Assembly (NCBI GenBank): GCA_024397955.1
Contig: CP073744.1
Location: 434,001 to 498,000 of the forward strand
DNA: 64,000 nucleotides
Direction of reading: 5' to 3'
DNA from: a bacterium SCSIO 12696
GTDB lineage: Bacteria > Pseudomonadota > Gammaproteobacteria > Pseudomonadales > Porticoccaceae
In this document: positions 26,084-35,378 of the stretch, one piece after another
Position numbering within the stretch: the first letter of the stretch is position 1
How the letters are laid out: each line of letters opens with the position of its first letter
Made by a program: the position numbers and the translations under genes
Notes under the pieces: generated by a model
What the model was told of the DNA's origin: nothing
Seen by the model: only the letters and a program-made list of their open reading frames with translations
Database searches by the model: none

Positions 26084-26967
26084 CTCGCCCGGTAGTGGAA
26101 AAACCGTTTACGGTAGCAGGGCGCTCCATGGCCGCTTGCTACTGGCAAGCGGAGCAACCCAAACAAAGCCCAATTCTGGCCCTCCATGGTTGGCTCGACA
26201 ACGCCAACTCGTTCCAGCCATTGGCTCAACAGCTGCCAGATTACTCCATCCTGTCTCTCGATCTCGCCGGCCATGGTCAGAGTGAAGGTCGTTCCGAAGA
26301 TTCCGGTTACAACCTGTGGCAGGACGTCTGGGAAGTGCTGGATGTGATTGAGCAGATGGGCTGGCAGAAGGTCAACCTGATGGGCCATTCCAGAGGCGCG
26401 ATGATCGCAGTGCTGCTGTCTGCGGTGGCGCCACAAGTGGTGGACAAACTGGTGCTTATTGATGGCCTGGTGCCATTACCGATTCCCGAGGCGGATGCCC
26501 CCAGGCAACTGGCTCAGGCAATCGCTGATCGGCACAAATACCGCAGTTACCATCGCCGTCGTCACCGCACTGAGGAGGATGCTCTGAAAGTACGCATGAA
26601 GGGCACCTTCCCATTGAACCGGGAGTCCGCTGCATTGTTCGCAGAGCGTGGTCTTAGCCAAGATCAGGATGGCTTTTATTGGCTGGCAGACCCGCGCTTG
26701 CAGGCGGCTTCAGACAGCAAATACAGCGAAGCCCAACTGCGTGCTTTTATCGAGCAAGTTAGCGCTCCCGTGATATTGTTTTTAGGCAGTGAGCAGATGG
26801 ACATCAAAGAGCGGCTGTTTGCCAGCTTTTGGCAACAAATCAAAACCTGCCAGAAGTGGGTTTTGGAAGGTGGCCACCACCTGCATATGGAAGGCGCGCA
26901 GTCTGCCATTGCCAAACATTTGAAGGTCTTTTTTAACAGCCAAGAGAGCGGTGATGGCAGCTGCTGA
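26065..26967 (+). CDS. Alpha/beta-fold hydrolase
   Basis: Predicted cytoplasmic serine hydrolase of 300 residues. ATG 26065 is preferred; the earlier in-frame ATG 26011 lies far inside sixA and adds non-family sequence. LALHGWLDNANSF forms the oxyanion region, NLMGHSRGAM is the nucleophile elbow (Ser), and EGGHHLHME near the C-terminus supplies the catalytic His. The central insertion is rich in Arg/His (HKYRSYHRRRHR). The substrate cannot be read from the sequence. It overlaps sixA and pabC, so it is part of the operon. Confidence 0.88.
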   Translation: MVEAALTRPVVEKPFTVAGRSMAACYWQAEQPKQSPILALHGWLDNANSFQPLAQQLPDYSILSLDLAGHGQSEGRSEDSGYNLWQDVWEVLDVIEQMGWQKVNLMGHSRGAMIAVLLSAVAPQVVDKLVLIDGLVPLPIPEADAPRQLAQAIADRHKYRSYHRRRHRTEEDALKVRMKGTFPLNRESAALFAERGLSQDQDGFYWLADPRLQAASDSKYSEAQLRAFIEQVSAPVILFLGSEQMDIKERLFASFWQQIKTCQKWVLEGGHHLHMEGAQSAIAKHLKVFFNSQESGDGSC

Positions 26968-27799
26968 TCGAACACAATGCTGGCTTAATGGCGAGCCCGC
27001 AACGGGTATCGATGCGCTGGATCGTGGCTTGGCTTACGGCCACGGTTTGTTTGAAACCGTTCGCATCGCCAATGGCGTTGCGCCATTGCTTGACTACCAC
27101 CTTCAGCGCCTTGAAAAGGGCCTGCAGGTGCTATCTATTCCCCTCGATCTCGTTGCACTCAAACAGCATTTTATGGACTTTCTCGCTGGCCGGGGTGAAA
27201 AAGGGGTCGTTAAAATCATGGTTACCGCCGGAGTTGGTGGCCGTGGTTATCAGACGCCTGATTGTGTACAGCCCAACACGCTGTTGCTGTGGTATCCATT
27301 GCCGCCGATGTTGACACAAACGGCCCCACTGCGGCTGCGTGTGTGCCAGCACCGATTGCCGTTGCACCCGCCACTGGCAGGGCTCAAACACCTCAACCGC
27401 CTGGATCAGGTGTTGGCTCGACGGGAATGGCAGGACGCTGATATTCACGAAGGGCTGCTTCTGGACGTCGAGGGCCGAGTGATAGAAGCCACCGCCAGCA
27501 ATTTGTTTGCTCTGCACAATGGCGTTTGGGTGACACCAACCCTTGAGCGCTGCGGGGTAGCAGGTGTGATGCGTGAATTGCTGTTAAAAGAGCTGCTTCC
27601 AGGGCTTTCTTTGCCCGTTGAACAGCGTGATATGGGTGTGGATGAGCTGGCTGAAGCGGAGGAACTGTTTTTGTGCAACAGTCTTTACGGTATTTGCCCA
27701 GTGGGCAGTGTCGACGATTTGGCCGATTTTGCCAGCGTTAAGCAGGCTGGGCATTTACAGGTGGCCTTACAGGAGCGTTACCCGTGTTATCGCTGTTAA
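26954..27799 (+). CDS. pabC: Aminodeoxychorismate lyase PabC
   Basis: PLP fold-type IV enzyme that converts 4-amino-4-deoxychorismate to p-aminobenzoate and pyruvate for folate synthesis. 281 residues from ATG 26954 (a GTG sits one codon earlier). Visible are RGLAYGHGLFETVR, the lysine segment GLKHLNRLDQVLARREW and the cofactor loop EATASNLFAL. Its partner PabB is at about 50 kb on the other strand. It overlaps the hydrolase upstream and mltG downstream. Confidence 0.95.
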   Translation: MAAADRTQCWLNGEPATGIDALDRGLAYGHGLFETVRIANGVAPLLDYHLQRLEKGLQVLSIPLDLVALKQHFMDFLAGRGEKGVVKIMVTAGVGGRGYQTPDCVQPNTLLLWYPLPPMLTQTAPLRLRVCQHRLPLHPPLAGLKHLNRLDQVLARREWQDADIHEGLLLDVEGRVIEATASNLFALHNGVWVTPTLERCGVAGVMRELLLKELLPGLSLPVEQRDMGVDELAEAEELFLCNSLYGICPVGSVDDLADFASVKQAGHLQVALQERYPCYRC

Positions 27800-28821
27800 G
27801 GCGTTTATTGGTTGGTGCACTGATAGCCACTGTTCTGCTGGCTATCGGCGGTTACGTCTGGCTGACACACCTTGTTAAACAGCCGCTGTCGCTTGAAGAG
27901 CCTTTGGAGTTTAGCGTTGAGTCGGGCAGTAATCTGACTCGACTGCTGGGCCAATTACACGACCAGCACGATCTGTTCAGTAGCCACATCCAGCAACAAA
28001 GCCTTTTGCTCTACGCTCGCTTTAACGATTTGGGTGATATTCAGGCCGGTGACTATCGTTTGCAGCCCGGTGTTACTCCAATCTCGCTGTTGGATAAACT
28101 CAACAGCGGAGATGTGGTGTACCATCAGGTGACTCTGCCGGAAGGGTTAACGGTTAAGCAGTGGCTGGCCAAACTGCGCGACCAACCTCACTTGCAGGCC
28201 AGCGATTCTGACCAGGAATTATTGGCAGCGGTTAAAGAGGCAAATCCGGAGGGGTGGCTGTTTCCAGACAGTTATCGTTATCACCGCGGTGATAACGCGG
28301 CCGACATTGTTCAGCGTGCCCATCGCACCATGCAGCAAACGCTAACGGAATTGTGGCAGAACCGCGCGCCGGATTTGCCTTATCAAAACCCCTATGAAGC
28401 GCTGGTGATGGCATCGATTATTGAGAAAGAAACAGGGGTGGCTCACGAACGCCCGGCAATAGCCGGTGTATTTGTGCGCCGCTTGCAGCGAGGAATGCGC
28501 CTGCAAACCGATCCAACGGTTATTTATGGCCTGGGGGACAGTTACAAAGGCAACCTGACTCGCACCCATTTACGTCAGCGCACCGCTTACAATACCTACG
28601 TGATTAAAGGGTTGCCGCCAACCCCTATCGCCAATCCGGGGGCGGAAGCTATCTACGCGGCGTTGCATCCGGCGGATGGTAATGCTTTGTACTTTGTAGC
28701 CAAGGGGGATGGCAGCCATTATTTTTCCGCCACCTTAAAAGAACATCAGCGCGCGGTTGACCAGTACCAGCGCCGCCAGCGTCGCAGCGATTACCGCTCG
28801 GCACCACCAGTGAATAAATGA
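27784..28821 (+). CDS. mltG: Endolytic murein transglycosylase MltG
   Basis: Inner-membrane enzyme that cuts nascent glycan strands and sets their length. 345 residues from GTG 27784, overlapping pabC by 16 bases. One N-terminal membrane segment (LLVGALIATVLLAIGGYVWL), a LysM-like periplasmic part, then the YceG catalytic domain: GWLFPDSYRY, ASIIEKETGV (catalytic Glu) and LQTDPTVIYGLG. The position before tmk and holB is a common arrangement in gammaproteobacteria. Confidence 0.96.
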   Translation: MLSLLRRLLVGALIATVLLAIGGYVWLTHLVKQPLSLEEPLEFSVESGSNLTRLLGQLHDQHDLFSSHIQQQSLLLYARFNDLGDIQAGDYRLQPGVTPISLLDKLNSGDVVYHQVTLPEGLTVKQWLAKLRDQPHLQASDSDQELLAAVKEANPEGWLFPDSYRYHRGDNAADIVQRAHRTMQQTLTELWQNRAPDLPYQNPYEALVMASIIEKETGVAHERPAIAGVFVRRLQRGMRLQTDPTVIYGLGDSYKGNLTRTHLRQRTAYNTYVIKGLPPTPIANPGAEAIYAALHPADGNALYFVAKGDGSHYFSATLKEHQRAVDQYQRRQRRSDYRSAPPVNK

Positions 28822-28844
28822 CTTTAAATAATTAAGGTAATCCA

Positions 28845-29483
28845 TTGAAAATAGGCCGATTTATAACGGTTGAAGGCACAGAGGGGGTGGGCAAAACCAC
28901 CAATATGGCTTTTATCCAACAGTGGTTGCAGAGCAATAATCTGCCATTTATTACTACCCGTGAACCGGGCGGTACACCGCTGGCAGAAGACGTGCGCAGC
29001 TTGTTGCTATCTCCCCGGCAAGAGTCCGTGGATGAAACCGCAGAATTGCTGCTCATGTTTGCTGCCCGGGCGCAGCATATCGCCCGGGTGATCAAGCCCG
29101 CTCTGGCTGCTGGTCAATGGGTGTTGTGCGATCGCTTTACCGACGCCACTTACGCTTATCAAGGCGGGGGCCGAGGTCAACCACTGGAAAAGATTGCCCA
29201 ATTGGAAACCCTGGTGCAGGGGCAGTTACACCCGGATTTGACGTTGATTCTGGATTTGTCGGTGGAGGAGGGCTTGCGTCGTGCTCATAACCGCAGTGCG
29301 CCGGACCGTTTCGAGCAGGAAAAGCAGCAATTTTTTGCCAATGTTCGAGCCATGTACCTGCAGCGGGCTGAGCAGCAGCCGCAGCGCTGTAAAGTGATTG
29401 ATGCTTCTGAATCGTTGCCACAAGTGCAAGATCGAATCGGAGCGGTGTTGAATCAATTCTTAGCGAGTCACAGCCATGGCTGA
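28845..29483 (+). CDS. tmk: Thymidylate kinase
   Basis: Phosphorylates dTMP to dTDP in the cytoplasm. 212 residues from TTG 28845, preceded by AAGGTAA at a normal distance; no better start exists before the P-loop. Motifs: P-loop VEGTEGVGKTT, TREPGGTPLAE, and the DRFTDATYAYQGGGRG segment. It overlaps holB by eight bases. Confidence 0.96.
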   Translation: MKIGRFITVEGTEGVGKTTNMAFIQQWLQSNNLPFITTREPGGTPLAEDVRSLLLSPRQESVDETAELLLMFAARAQHIARVIKPALAAGQWVLCDRFTDATYAYQGGGRGQPLEKIAQLETLVQGQLHPDLTLILDLSVEEGLRRAHNRSAPDRFEQEKQQFFANVRAMYLQRAEQQPQRCKVIDASESLPQVQDRIGAVLNQFLASHSHG

Positions 29484-30435
29484 GCAACCACAAACACTGG
29501 CCATGCCTTACCCTTGGCAGGGTGGGGTTTGGGACGACATGGTGGGCCAACACCGGCGCGATCGGCTACCTCACGCATTGATGGTGGCGGGCCCGTCGGA
29601 AGTGGGCAAAATTCAGTTTGCCCGGGCTCTGGCACAGCGAGTCATTTGCACCGAGCCCCTGGGGGATTACGCCTGCGGCACTTGCAAGGCCTGTAAGCTG
29701 GTGGCCGCAGACAGCTTTCCCGACTTGAAAATTGTGTCTCCGGAAGAGCCTGGCAAGGCGATCAAAATCGACCAGATAAGAGCGCTTTGCCAGTTTATGT
29801 CGAAAACCGCCCAGCAGGGCGGTTGGAAGGTGGCCCTAATCGAGCCTGCTGAAGCCATGAACGTCAACGCCGCCAATGCGTTGCTGAAAAGCCTGGAAGA
29901 ACCTGGGGAAAACACTCTGCTGATTCTGGTTTGCCACCAGCTATCACGGGTGCCCGCTACCGTTCGCAGCCGCTGCCGAATGGTGAATTTCCCGATTCCG
30001 GATGTATCCAGCAGTCGCGACTGGCTGGGCAAGGTGGCCAGTGGTGATCAAGACCCGTCATGGTTATTGCAGGAAGCCGGGGGCCGGCCACTGCATGCGC
30101 TCAGGTTGGTGGAAAGTGACCTGCTGGAGCAGCGGGGCGAGTTTTACCAGTTGCTGGATGACTTGGCTGAACACAGGCTCTCGGCGGTTCTGGCTGCTGA
30201 GCGCTGTCATCGTCAAAAGCCACAGCGGTTACTGAAATGGCTGTTAGCGCGAGTAGAGGGAGCGATACGTGAATACCCTGGAGAGCCGTCTACCCGCAAG
30301 TGGTTTCACCTGTTGGATCGCATTAACAACGCCAGGCGAGAAGTAGACAGTGCCAGCAACCCCAACATGCAGCTTTTGTGGGAATCACTGCTGTTGGATT
30401 GGCAGAGCCTGGGCAGTGTTTCCCGTCAAGGATGA
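29476..30435 (+). CDS. holB: DNA polymerase III delta' subunit
   Basis: Clamp-loader subunit of 319 residues. The AAA+ fold has a P-loop-like GPSEVGK and a four-cysteine zinc module (CTEPLGDYACGTCKAC). The segment NAANALLKSLEEPGENTLLIL with following SRC is diagnostic of the delta'/gamma family. Directly coupled to tmk; pilZ follows after 64 bases. Confidence 0.95.
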   Translation: MAEQPQTLAMPYPWQGGVWDDMVGQHRRDRLPHALMVAGPSEVGKIQFARALAQRVICTEPLGDYACGTCKACKLVAADSFPDLKIVSPEEPGKAIKIDQIRALCQFMSKTAQQGGWKVALIEPAEAMNVNAANALLKSLEEPGENTLLILVCHQLSRVPATVRSRCRMVNFPIPDVSSSRDWLGKVASGDQDPSWLLQEAGGRPLHALRLVESDLLEQRGEFYQLLDDLAEHRLSAVLAAERCHRQKPQRLLKWLLARVEGAIREYPGEPSTRKWFHLLDRINNARREVDSASNPNMQLLWESLLLDWQSLGSVSRQG

Positions 30436-30499
30436 TTGCTACTGGCCACACCATGACGTACTATCACAACTGCAACAATAACAAGGCATTACAAAGTCT

Positions 30500-30853
30500 A
30501 TGGACGCGCTAGGCGGCGGTGTACGCAACGGCATTCTCAATTTAAAACTGTCTTCCCAGGAGGAGCTGTACGCCTCCTATATGCCTTTTATTACTAATGG
30601 GGGATTGTTCGTGCCCAGCAAGCAAGAATATTTGCTGGGTGACGAAGTGTTTGTGTTGCTGCAGTTGATGGATGAACCAGAGAAAATCCCCATTACCGGC
30701 AAGGTGGTGTGGATGTCGCCAAAAGGTCTGGGTGGTCAGCGCAAGCAGGGCATCGGTATTCAGCTGGATGAGGCCAATATTGAGCTGCTTGGCAAAATAG
30801 AAGCCTATCTGGCGGGGCTGCTGCAGAGTGCTGAACACACGTACACCATGTAA
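30500..30853 (+). CDS. pilZ: Type IV pilus PilZ-domain protein
   Basis: 117 residues, a single PilZ domain. SYMPFITNGGLFVPSKQ and GKVVWMSPKG followed by GIGIQLDE match the pilus-assembly PilZ branch encoded after holB in Pseudomonas-like genomes. The RxxxR c-di-GMP-binding motif is not seen, which is normal for that branch. Inferred role: twitching motility or pilus assembly. Confidence 0.92.
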   Translation: MDALGGGVRNGILNLKLSSQEELYASYMPFITNGGLFVPSKQEYLLGDEVFVLLQLMDEPEKIPITGKVVWMSPKGLGGQRKQGIGIQLDEANIELLGKIEAYLAGLLQSAEHTYTM

Positions 30854-30898
30854 CCAGCGGCTTTTCTAGCAACCAACTGCGCGGCTTTACTCTCCTTC

Positions 30899-31681
30899 AT
30901 GCTTGTTGACTCCCACTGTCATCTCGACCACCTCAACTGTGATCATTATTCCAGTGGTCTCAGTGAGCTCTTGGACACCGCTCGCGACCGCGGTGTGCAA
31001 GGGTTTCTGAGTGTTGCAGTAGATTTGGATTCCTCAGCCAATATTCAGCAGCTTGCTCAAGCGCACGATGATATGTGGGTATCTGCGGGTGTTCACCCAC
31101 TGCAAAAACAGCTGCCCCCATTGCCGGATGTGGCACGGCTTACTGAGCTGGCTCAACACCCCAAAGTCGTGGCCCTGGGAGAAACCGGCCTCGACTATCA
31201 CTACAGTGAGGATACCGCCGATTGGCAGCGGGAGAGCTTTAAGCGCCATTTGCAGGTGGGCAAACAATTGGCAAAACCGGTGATTGTGCATACCCGTGAA
31301 GCCCGTCAGGAAACACTGGATGCCATCGACCGCTACGGCTGCCGCCACAGCGCCGGGGTACTGCACTGTTTTACCGAAACCATGGAGATGGCCCGTGAAG
31401 CCATCGAGCTGGGTTACTTTATTTCGTTTTCTGGCATTATCACCTTTCGCAGCGCCGATGCGCTTCGCGAAGTGGTGAAGCAAATGCCGCTAGAGCGCAT
31501 TCTGGTTGAAACTGACTCCCCGTGGCTGGCTCCCGTACCTTATCGGGGCAAACAGAATGAGCCGCAATATGTAGTGGAAGTGGCTCGTTGTATCGCTGAG
31601 CTAAAAGACGTCAGTGAGCAGCAGGTGATCGAACACACCGGCGAGAACTTTCGCCGTTTATTTTTGACTTCTCAGGCGTAA
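30899..31681 (+). CDS. TatD-family metal-dependent hydrolase (YcfH type)
   Basis: Cytoplasmic TIM-barrel nuclease or deoxyribonuclease family of 260 residues. Metal ligands: LVDSHCHLDHL (HxH), GETGLDYHY (Glu), VIVHTREA (His), LHCFTE (His) and ETDSPWLAP (Asp). The position after holB-pilZ matches the usual order for the YcfH member. The dUTPase gene follows after three bases. Confidence 0.94.
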   Translation: MLVDSHCHLDHLNCDHYSSGLSELLDTARDRGVQGFLSVAVDLDSSANIQQLAQAHDDMWVSAGVHPLQKQLPPLPDVARLTELAQHPKVVALGETGLDYHYSEDTADWQRESFKRHLQVGKQLAKPVIVHTREARQETLDAIDRYGCRHSAGVLHCFTETMEMAREAIELGYFISFSGIITFRSADALREVVKQMPLERILVETDSPWLAPVPYRGKQNEPQYVVEVARCIAELKDVSEQQVIEHTGENFRRLFLTSQA

Positions 31682-31684
31682 CTT

Positions 31685-32290
31685 ATGCAACAACAGATTT
31701 TGACCATGCTGGAACTGCAAGACGGTATGAACAGCAAAGTTCACAGCGATTGGCGTGAGCGCGGCTTTGAATGGTATCGAGCCATCTGGATTGAGTGTGG
31801 TGAACTGATGGACCACTACGGTTGGAAATGGTGGAAGCACCAGCAGCCGGATACCGATCAGGTAAAGCTTGAGCTGGTGGACATTTGGCATTTCGGCCTC
31901 AGCATTCTGTTGCTGCAAGGAAATTCTGGTGAAGAGATTGCCAAGCGTGTACAAGCGGAGTTGCGCGGGCAGGGCGATGATTTTCGCAATGACTTGGAGT
32001 CTTTTACTCAAACAACTCTGGAGACCAAAGGCTTTGACATTCCAGGGTTTGCTCGCTTGATGGCCGGTATCGATATGGACTTCGATGAACTCTATGTACG
32101 CTATGTGGGCAAAAATGTACTGAATTTCTTCCGCCAGGACCATGGCTACAAAGATGGCAGCTATATCAAGGTGTGGAATGGCCGCGAAGACAACGAGCAT
32201 TTGGTGGAAGCGGTGCAAGCGTTGGATACCGCAAGTACTGACTTCAAAGACCAGCTCTACGCTGCCCTCGAAGCCCGCTATCCAGGCTAG
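31685..32290 (+). CDS. Dimeric dUTP diphosphatase (dUTPase_2 family)
   Basis: 201-residue all-alpha NTP pyrophosphohydrolase. IECGELMDHYGWKWWK and KLELVDIWHF supply the metal-binding acidic residues typical of the dimeric, MazG-related dUTPases, unlike the trimeric Dut. It hydrolyses dUTP to dUMP and pyrophosphate, which fits its nearness to tmk in nucleotide metabolism. Start ATG lies three bases after the TatD-family stop; a terminator follows. Confidence 0.88.
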   Translation: MQQQILTMLELQDGMNSKVHSDWRERGFEWYRAIWIECGELMDHYGWKWWKHQQPDTDQVKLELVDIWHFGLSILLLQGNSGEEIAKRVQAELRGQGDDFRNDLESFTQTTLETKGFDIPGFARLMAGIDMDFDELYVRYVGKNVLNFFRQDHGYKDGSYIKVWNGREDNEHLVEAVQALDTASTDFKDQLYAALEARYPG

Positions 32291-32322
32291 CCTGACTACC
32301 CCCTTTAAAGGCATTCAGATAT

Positions 32323-32356
32323 AACCGCCGATCCCGTATAATTCGGCGGTTTTTTT
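32323..32356 (+). terminator. Terminator after the dUTPase gene
   Basis: A nine-base stem (AACCGCCGA 32323-32331 with TCGGCGGTT 32343-32351) followed by a T-run. It ends the gpsA-to-dUTPase run. Confidence 0.88.
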
Positions 32357-32391
32357 AATTACTCAACCTTATAACTATTCGGAGAGTCCTC

Positions 32392-33372
32392 GTGAAAGCA
32401 CCTGTACGCGTTGCCGTGACTGGCGCAGCCGGTCAAATCAGTTACTCCTTGCTGTTTCGTATCGCCTCTGGCGATATGCTGGGCAAAGATCAACCGGTTA
32501 TCTTGCAAATGCTGGAAATTACCCCGGCTCTGGACGCCCTCAAAGGTGTGGCCATGGAACTTGAAGACTGTGCCTTTCCGCTGTTGCAGGGCATGGTGCA
32601 AAGTGATGACCCCAATGTAGCCTTCAAAGACGCCGACTACGCGTTGCTGGTAGGTGCACGCCCTCGTGGCCCCGGTATGGAGCGCAAAGACCTGCTGGAA
32701 GCCAATGCGGCTATTTTCTCTGTGCAGGGTAAAGCCCTGAACGATCACGCTTCTCGCGATGTGAAGGTTTTGGTTGTCGGTAACCCCGCCAACACTAACG
32801 CCCTGATCGCCCAGCGCAATGCGCCGGATCTGGATCCACGCAACTTTACGGCGATGATGCGCCTGGATCACAACCGCGCCATGTCCCAGCTGGCCAACAA
32901 GCTGGATGTACACAGCAGCGACATCACCAAGATGACTGTGTGGGGCAACCACTCTGCTACTCAATACCCGGATCTGCATACCGCTATCGTCAATGACAAG
33001 GTGGCCATCGAGCAGGTTGAGCAAGACTGGTACGAAAATGACTTTATCCCCACTGTGCAACAGCGCGGTGCAGCCATTATTAATGCCCGCGGTGCTTCTT
33101 CCGCCGCTTCTGCCGCCAATGCAGCTATCGATCATATTCGCAGCTGGGCCCTGGGTACTGCAGACGGTGACTGGGTGAGCATGGGCATATACAGCGATGG
33201 CTCCTACGGTATCGAAGAGGGCTTGATCTATTCTTACCCCTGCACCTGCAAAGACGGCGACTGGCAAATTGTTCAGGGCCTGGAAGTGAATGATTTCTCC
33301 CGCGCCAGAATGGCAGCCACTGAACAAGAGCTGAAAGAAGAGCGTGACGGAGTGGCTCACTTGCTGCCCTGA
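32392..33372 (+). CDS. mdh: Malate dehydrogenase
   Basis: NAD-dependent TCA-cycle enzyme, 326 residues from GTG 32392 with GGAGA upstream. The nucleotide loop is [13 protein letters not shown], the substrate-binding Arg loop [12 protein letters not shown], the catalytic Asp segment MRLDHNRA and the catalytic His segment [12 protein letters not shown]. It belongs to the cytosolic-type MDH group that keeps a SYPC segment near the C-terminus. It stands alone between two terminators. Confidence 0.97.
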   Translation: MKAPVRVAVTGAAGQISYSLLFRIASGDMLGKDQPVILQMLEITPALDALKGVAMELEDCAFPLLQGMVQSDDPNVAFKDADYALLVGARPRGPGMERKDLLEANAAIFSVQGKALNDHASRDVKVLVVGNPANTNALIAQRNAPDLDPRNFTAMMRLDHNRAMSQLANKLDVHSSDITKMTVWGNHSATQYPDLHTAIVNDKVAIEQVEQDWYENDFIPTVQQRGAAIINARGASSAASAANAAIDHIRSWALGTADGDWVSMGIYSDGSYGIEEGLIYSYPCTCKDGDWQIVQGLEVNDFSRARMAATEQELKEERDGVAHLLP

Positions 33373-33417
33373 TGCGTGAGCTACTTGAAAACTGCCTTAT
33401 GGCGGTTTAAGTGACTG

Positions 33418-33452
33418 ACAAACCCTGGCTTTTGCTGGGGTTTGTTATTTTT
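33418..33452 (+). terminator. Terminator after mdh
   Basis: ACAAACCC (33418-33425) pairs with GGGTTTGT (33438-33445), with partial inner pairing and a T-rich tail. A smaller hairpin at 33389-33408 lies just upstream. Confidence 0.75.
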
Positions 33453-33475
33453 GGTAGCCGCTTAGATTCGGGTCT

Positions 33476-33510
33476 ATTTTTACGGTTTTTATCGACTGAC
33501 TTGTTTTATG
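33476..33510 (+). promoter_or_regulatory. Predicted ECF-sigma promoter of the fecI-type gene
   Basis: ATTTTTACGGTTT (33476-33488), then CTTGTTTTAT at 33500-33509. The same two blocks with identical spacing occur before the downstream TonB transducer gene (35330-35363), which points to one sigma factor reading both. The leader to the TTG start is about 75-80 bases. Confidence 0.6.
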
Positions 33511-33590
33511 TCTAGGGCAGCAGTATCGCCTTTCGAGTCGTTATAGCGCCTTTAGCGCGGGGTAATGCCAGAAACAGGGGACCTGGTTCA

Positions 33591-34175
33591 TTGGGCAAAA
33601 AAAACTTATCGAACATTTCCAGCTTTTTTATAGAGCACAGCCTGTTTTTGAAAAAATTCTTAGCCAGGTTTTTAACGTCTGAGCAGGACATTGAAGATGT
33701 TGCTCAAGAGGCTTATTTGAAAGCGTATTGTGCCGAAAAAGACCGCGGCGACATTGAGCAGCCAAAGGCTTTTTTGTTCACCATTGCAAAAAATTTGGCG
33801 CTGAATGAGCTCAACAAAAAGAGCCGACAGATAACCAAGTATTTGGAAGACTGTGAAGAGTTGGTCGAATTGGATAAGGGGCAGACCCCTGATAGCCAGT
33901 TCGAAGCGGTGGAAACGCTCAGCATTTACTGTGAGGCCATTGCCAGCCTTCCGGAGAAAAGTCGCCGTGTGTATTTAATGCGGAAAGTCCATGGCCTGCC
34001 TCATAAAGAGATTGCGAAACGGCTAGAAATGTCACTGAGCTCTGTAGAGAAGCATCTGAAGTTCGGCGTCTTAAGCTGTAGAGATTATATAGATTCAAAA
34101 CAAATGAGTACTGATCAAAAAGTAGAGATTCCTGTCTCGGAATTGGCTTCGACCAAGGAGGCAGGTAATGAATAA
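33591..34175 (+). CDS. FecI-type ECF RNA polymerase sigma factor
   Basis: 194-residue extracytoplasmic-function sigma factor. Region 2: LARFLTSEQDIEDVAQEAYLKAY. Region 4: LPEKSRRVYLMRKVHGLPHKEIAKRLEMSLSSVEKHLK. Both are typical of the FecI/FpvI group. The start is TTG 33591 since no ATG precedes region 2; a CAGGGGACC lies upstream at a longish distance. The stop overlaps the fecR start (ATGAATAA), so sigma factor and regulator are coupled. The C-terminus carries an extra tail of about 20 residues. Predicted to activate the adjacent TonB transducer gene and probably its own. Confidence 0.93.
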   Translation: MGKKNLSNISSFFIEHSLFLKKFLARFLTSEQDIEDVAQEAYLKAYCAEKDRGDIEQPKAFLFTIAKNLALNELNKKSRQITKYLEDCEELVELDKGQTPDSQFEAVETLSIYCEAIASLPEKSRRVYLMRKVHGLPHKEIAKRLEMSLSSVEKHLKFGVLSCRDYIDSKQMSTDQKVEIPVSELASTKEAGNE

Positions 34176-35310
34176 GTCTTCTTCGTTAAAAGCGCATGCT
34201 GCTGTTTCTGAGCAAGCGGCAGACTGGCTGATAAGAATGGATGGCGACAAGCCCTTGACCAAGGCAGAGCTAAAGGAACTCGGTGAATGGTTGCATCGTA
34301 GTCCCATGCATCGCAGTGAGCTGGAAAGCCTGTATGCGTTATGGAGCGACAATGTGCTTACTGAGTTAATGCAGCCTTTACATCAGGGTGTCTCTACTGA
34401 TAAAGCAGAGTTTGTAGAAAGAAAAGGCTCTATTACGCGTTCCCCTTGGCGATGGGCCGCTATGGCAAGTTGTATTTTGTGTGTTTGTGTCCTGGCATTT
34501 TTGAATTTCTCTACAAGGCAGGAGCTTGGCAACGGTAATGGAATCTATGCTACCAGCATCGGCGAGCAGAAAACGCTTTCATTGCTGGATGGCTCGACAG
34601 TACTCCTGAATACCAACAGTGAGCTAGAAGTTAGTTATGCAGAAACACACAGAAGTGTGTACTTGCTTCGTGGCGAGGCCTATTTTGAAGTTGCCAAAAA
34701 TGCTGACAGGCCATTCCGGGTATATGCTGGAAGTGGACGTATACAGGCTATTGGCACAGCGTTTTCTGTTCATGTTCAGGAAAGTGATGTGAGTGTCTTA
34801 GTTGCTGAGGGGAGTGTAGCCTTTGCGCCTGTGCAGCAAGCCTTAACGGAGGGCCAGGTAACCCAATCAAATGAACAAATCAGTCAGAAAGATACGTACG
34901 GTAAAAACCGCTCAATAGATGTTGATTCTTCCCAGTTAGAACCCGTTGCCGAGAGCATACTCAATGCCGGAGAATCAGGAACTATAGCGTTGTTAGTAAA
35001 AAAACACACCGACACTGCAAAGGTTGAGAAAAAATCGATCCCGTCTAGCGAATTATTTCGAAAACATTCATGGCGCGATGGTTACCTGACGTTCTCAGGT
35101 GAAAGTCTTGAAGACGCTATGCAAGAAGTGAGTCGTTATACCACAATGTCCATTGAAATTACGGACCAAAAAGTAGCTGGTATCCCCATAGGAGGCCGTT
35201 TTAAATTTGATGAAATGGAAAAGATGTTCGATATTCTGGAGCAGGGTTTTGGCATAGATGTACACAGGGTTGGCGAAAATAGAGTGCAGCTTTCCTCGAT
35301 TAAAAAATAA
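34168..35310 (+). CDS. FecR-family transmembrane sigma regulator
   Basis: 380-residue inner-membrane protein that passes a signal from a TonB transducer to the FecI-type sigma factor. N-terminal cytoplasmic domain with AADWLIRMDGDKPLTKAE and FecR_N-type sequence; one membrane segment near 93-112 (WAAMASCILCVCVLAFLNF); periplasmic FecR domain with GEQKTLSLLDGSTVLLNTNSE and RGEAYFEVAKNADRPF. The C-terminal STN-like domain (about 295-375, YLTFSGESLEDAMQEVSRY) should contact the transducer. The middle contains a polar insertion of about 60 residues. It overlaps fecI and precedes the transducer by 68 bases. Confidence 0.92.
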   Translation: MNKSSSLKAHAAVSEQAADWLIRMDGDKPLTKAELKELGEWLHRSPMHRSELESLYALWSDNVLTELMQPLHQGVSTDKAEFVERKGSITRSPWRWAAMASCILCVCVLAFLNFSTRQELGNGNGIYATSIGEQKTLSLLDGSTVLLNTNSELEVSYAETHRSVYLLRGEAYFEVAKNADRPFRVYAGSGRIQAIGTAFSVHVQESDVSVLVAEGSVAFAPVQQALTEGQVTQSNEQISQKDTYGKNRSIDVDSSQLEPVAESILNAGESGTIALLVKKHTDTAKVEKKSIPSSELFRKHSWRDGYLTFSGESLEDAMQEVSRYTTMSIEITDQKVAGIPIGGRFKFDEMEKMFDILEQGFGIDVHRVGENRVQLSSIKK

Positions 35311-35329
35311 TTTAAGTAATTCGAATAAA

Positions 35330-35363
35330 ATTTTTACGGTTTCTCTACATTGATTTGTTATAT
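35330..35363 (+). promoter_or_regulatory. Predicted ECF-sigma promoter of the TonB transducer gene
   Basis: Same blocks as at 33476: ATTTTTACGGTTT (35330-35342) and TTTGTTATAT (35354-35363), equal spacing. Transcription would start only about 10-15 bases before ATG 35379, leaving a very short leader. Confidence 0.6.
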
Positions 35364-35378
35364 CCCTGAGGGGTTGCC

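Noticed and set aside
32359..33360. 333-residue minus-strand open frame opposite mdh
   Set aside because: Antisense shadow of a well-conserved enzyme gene, with no motif of its own.
33389..33408. Small hairpin after mdh as a separate regulatory element
   Set aside because: Eight base pairs with one wobble and no T-tract, just before a better terminator; too weak to call.
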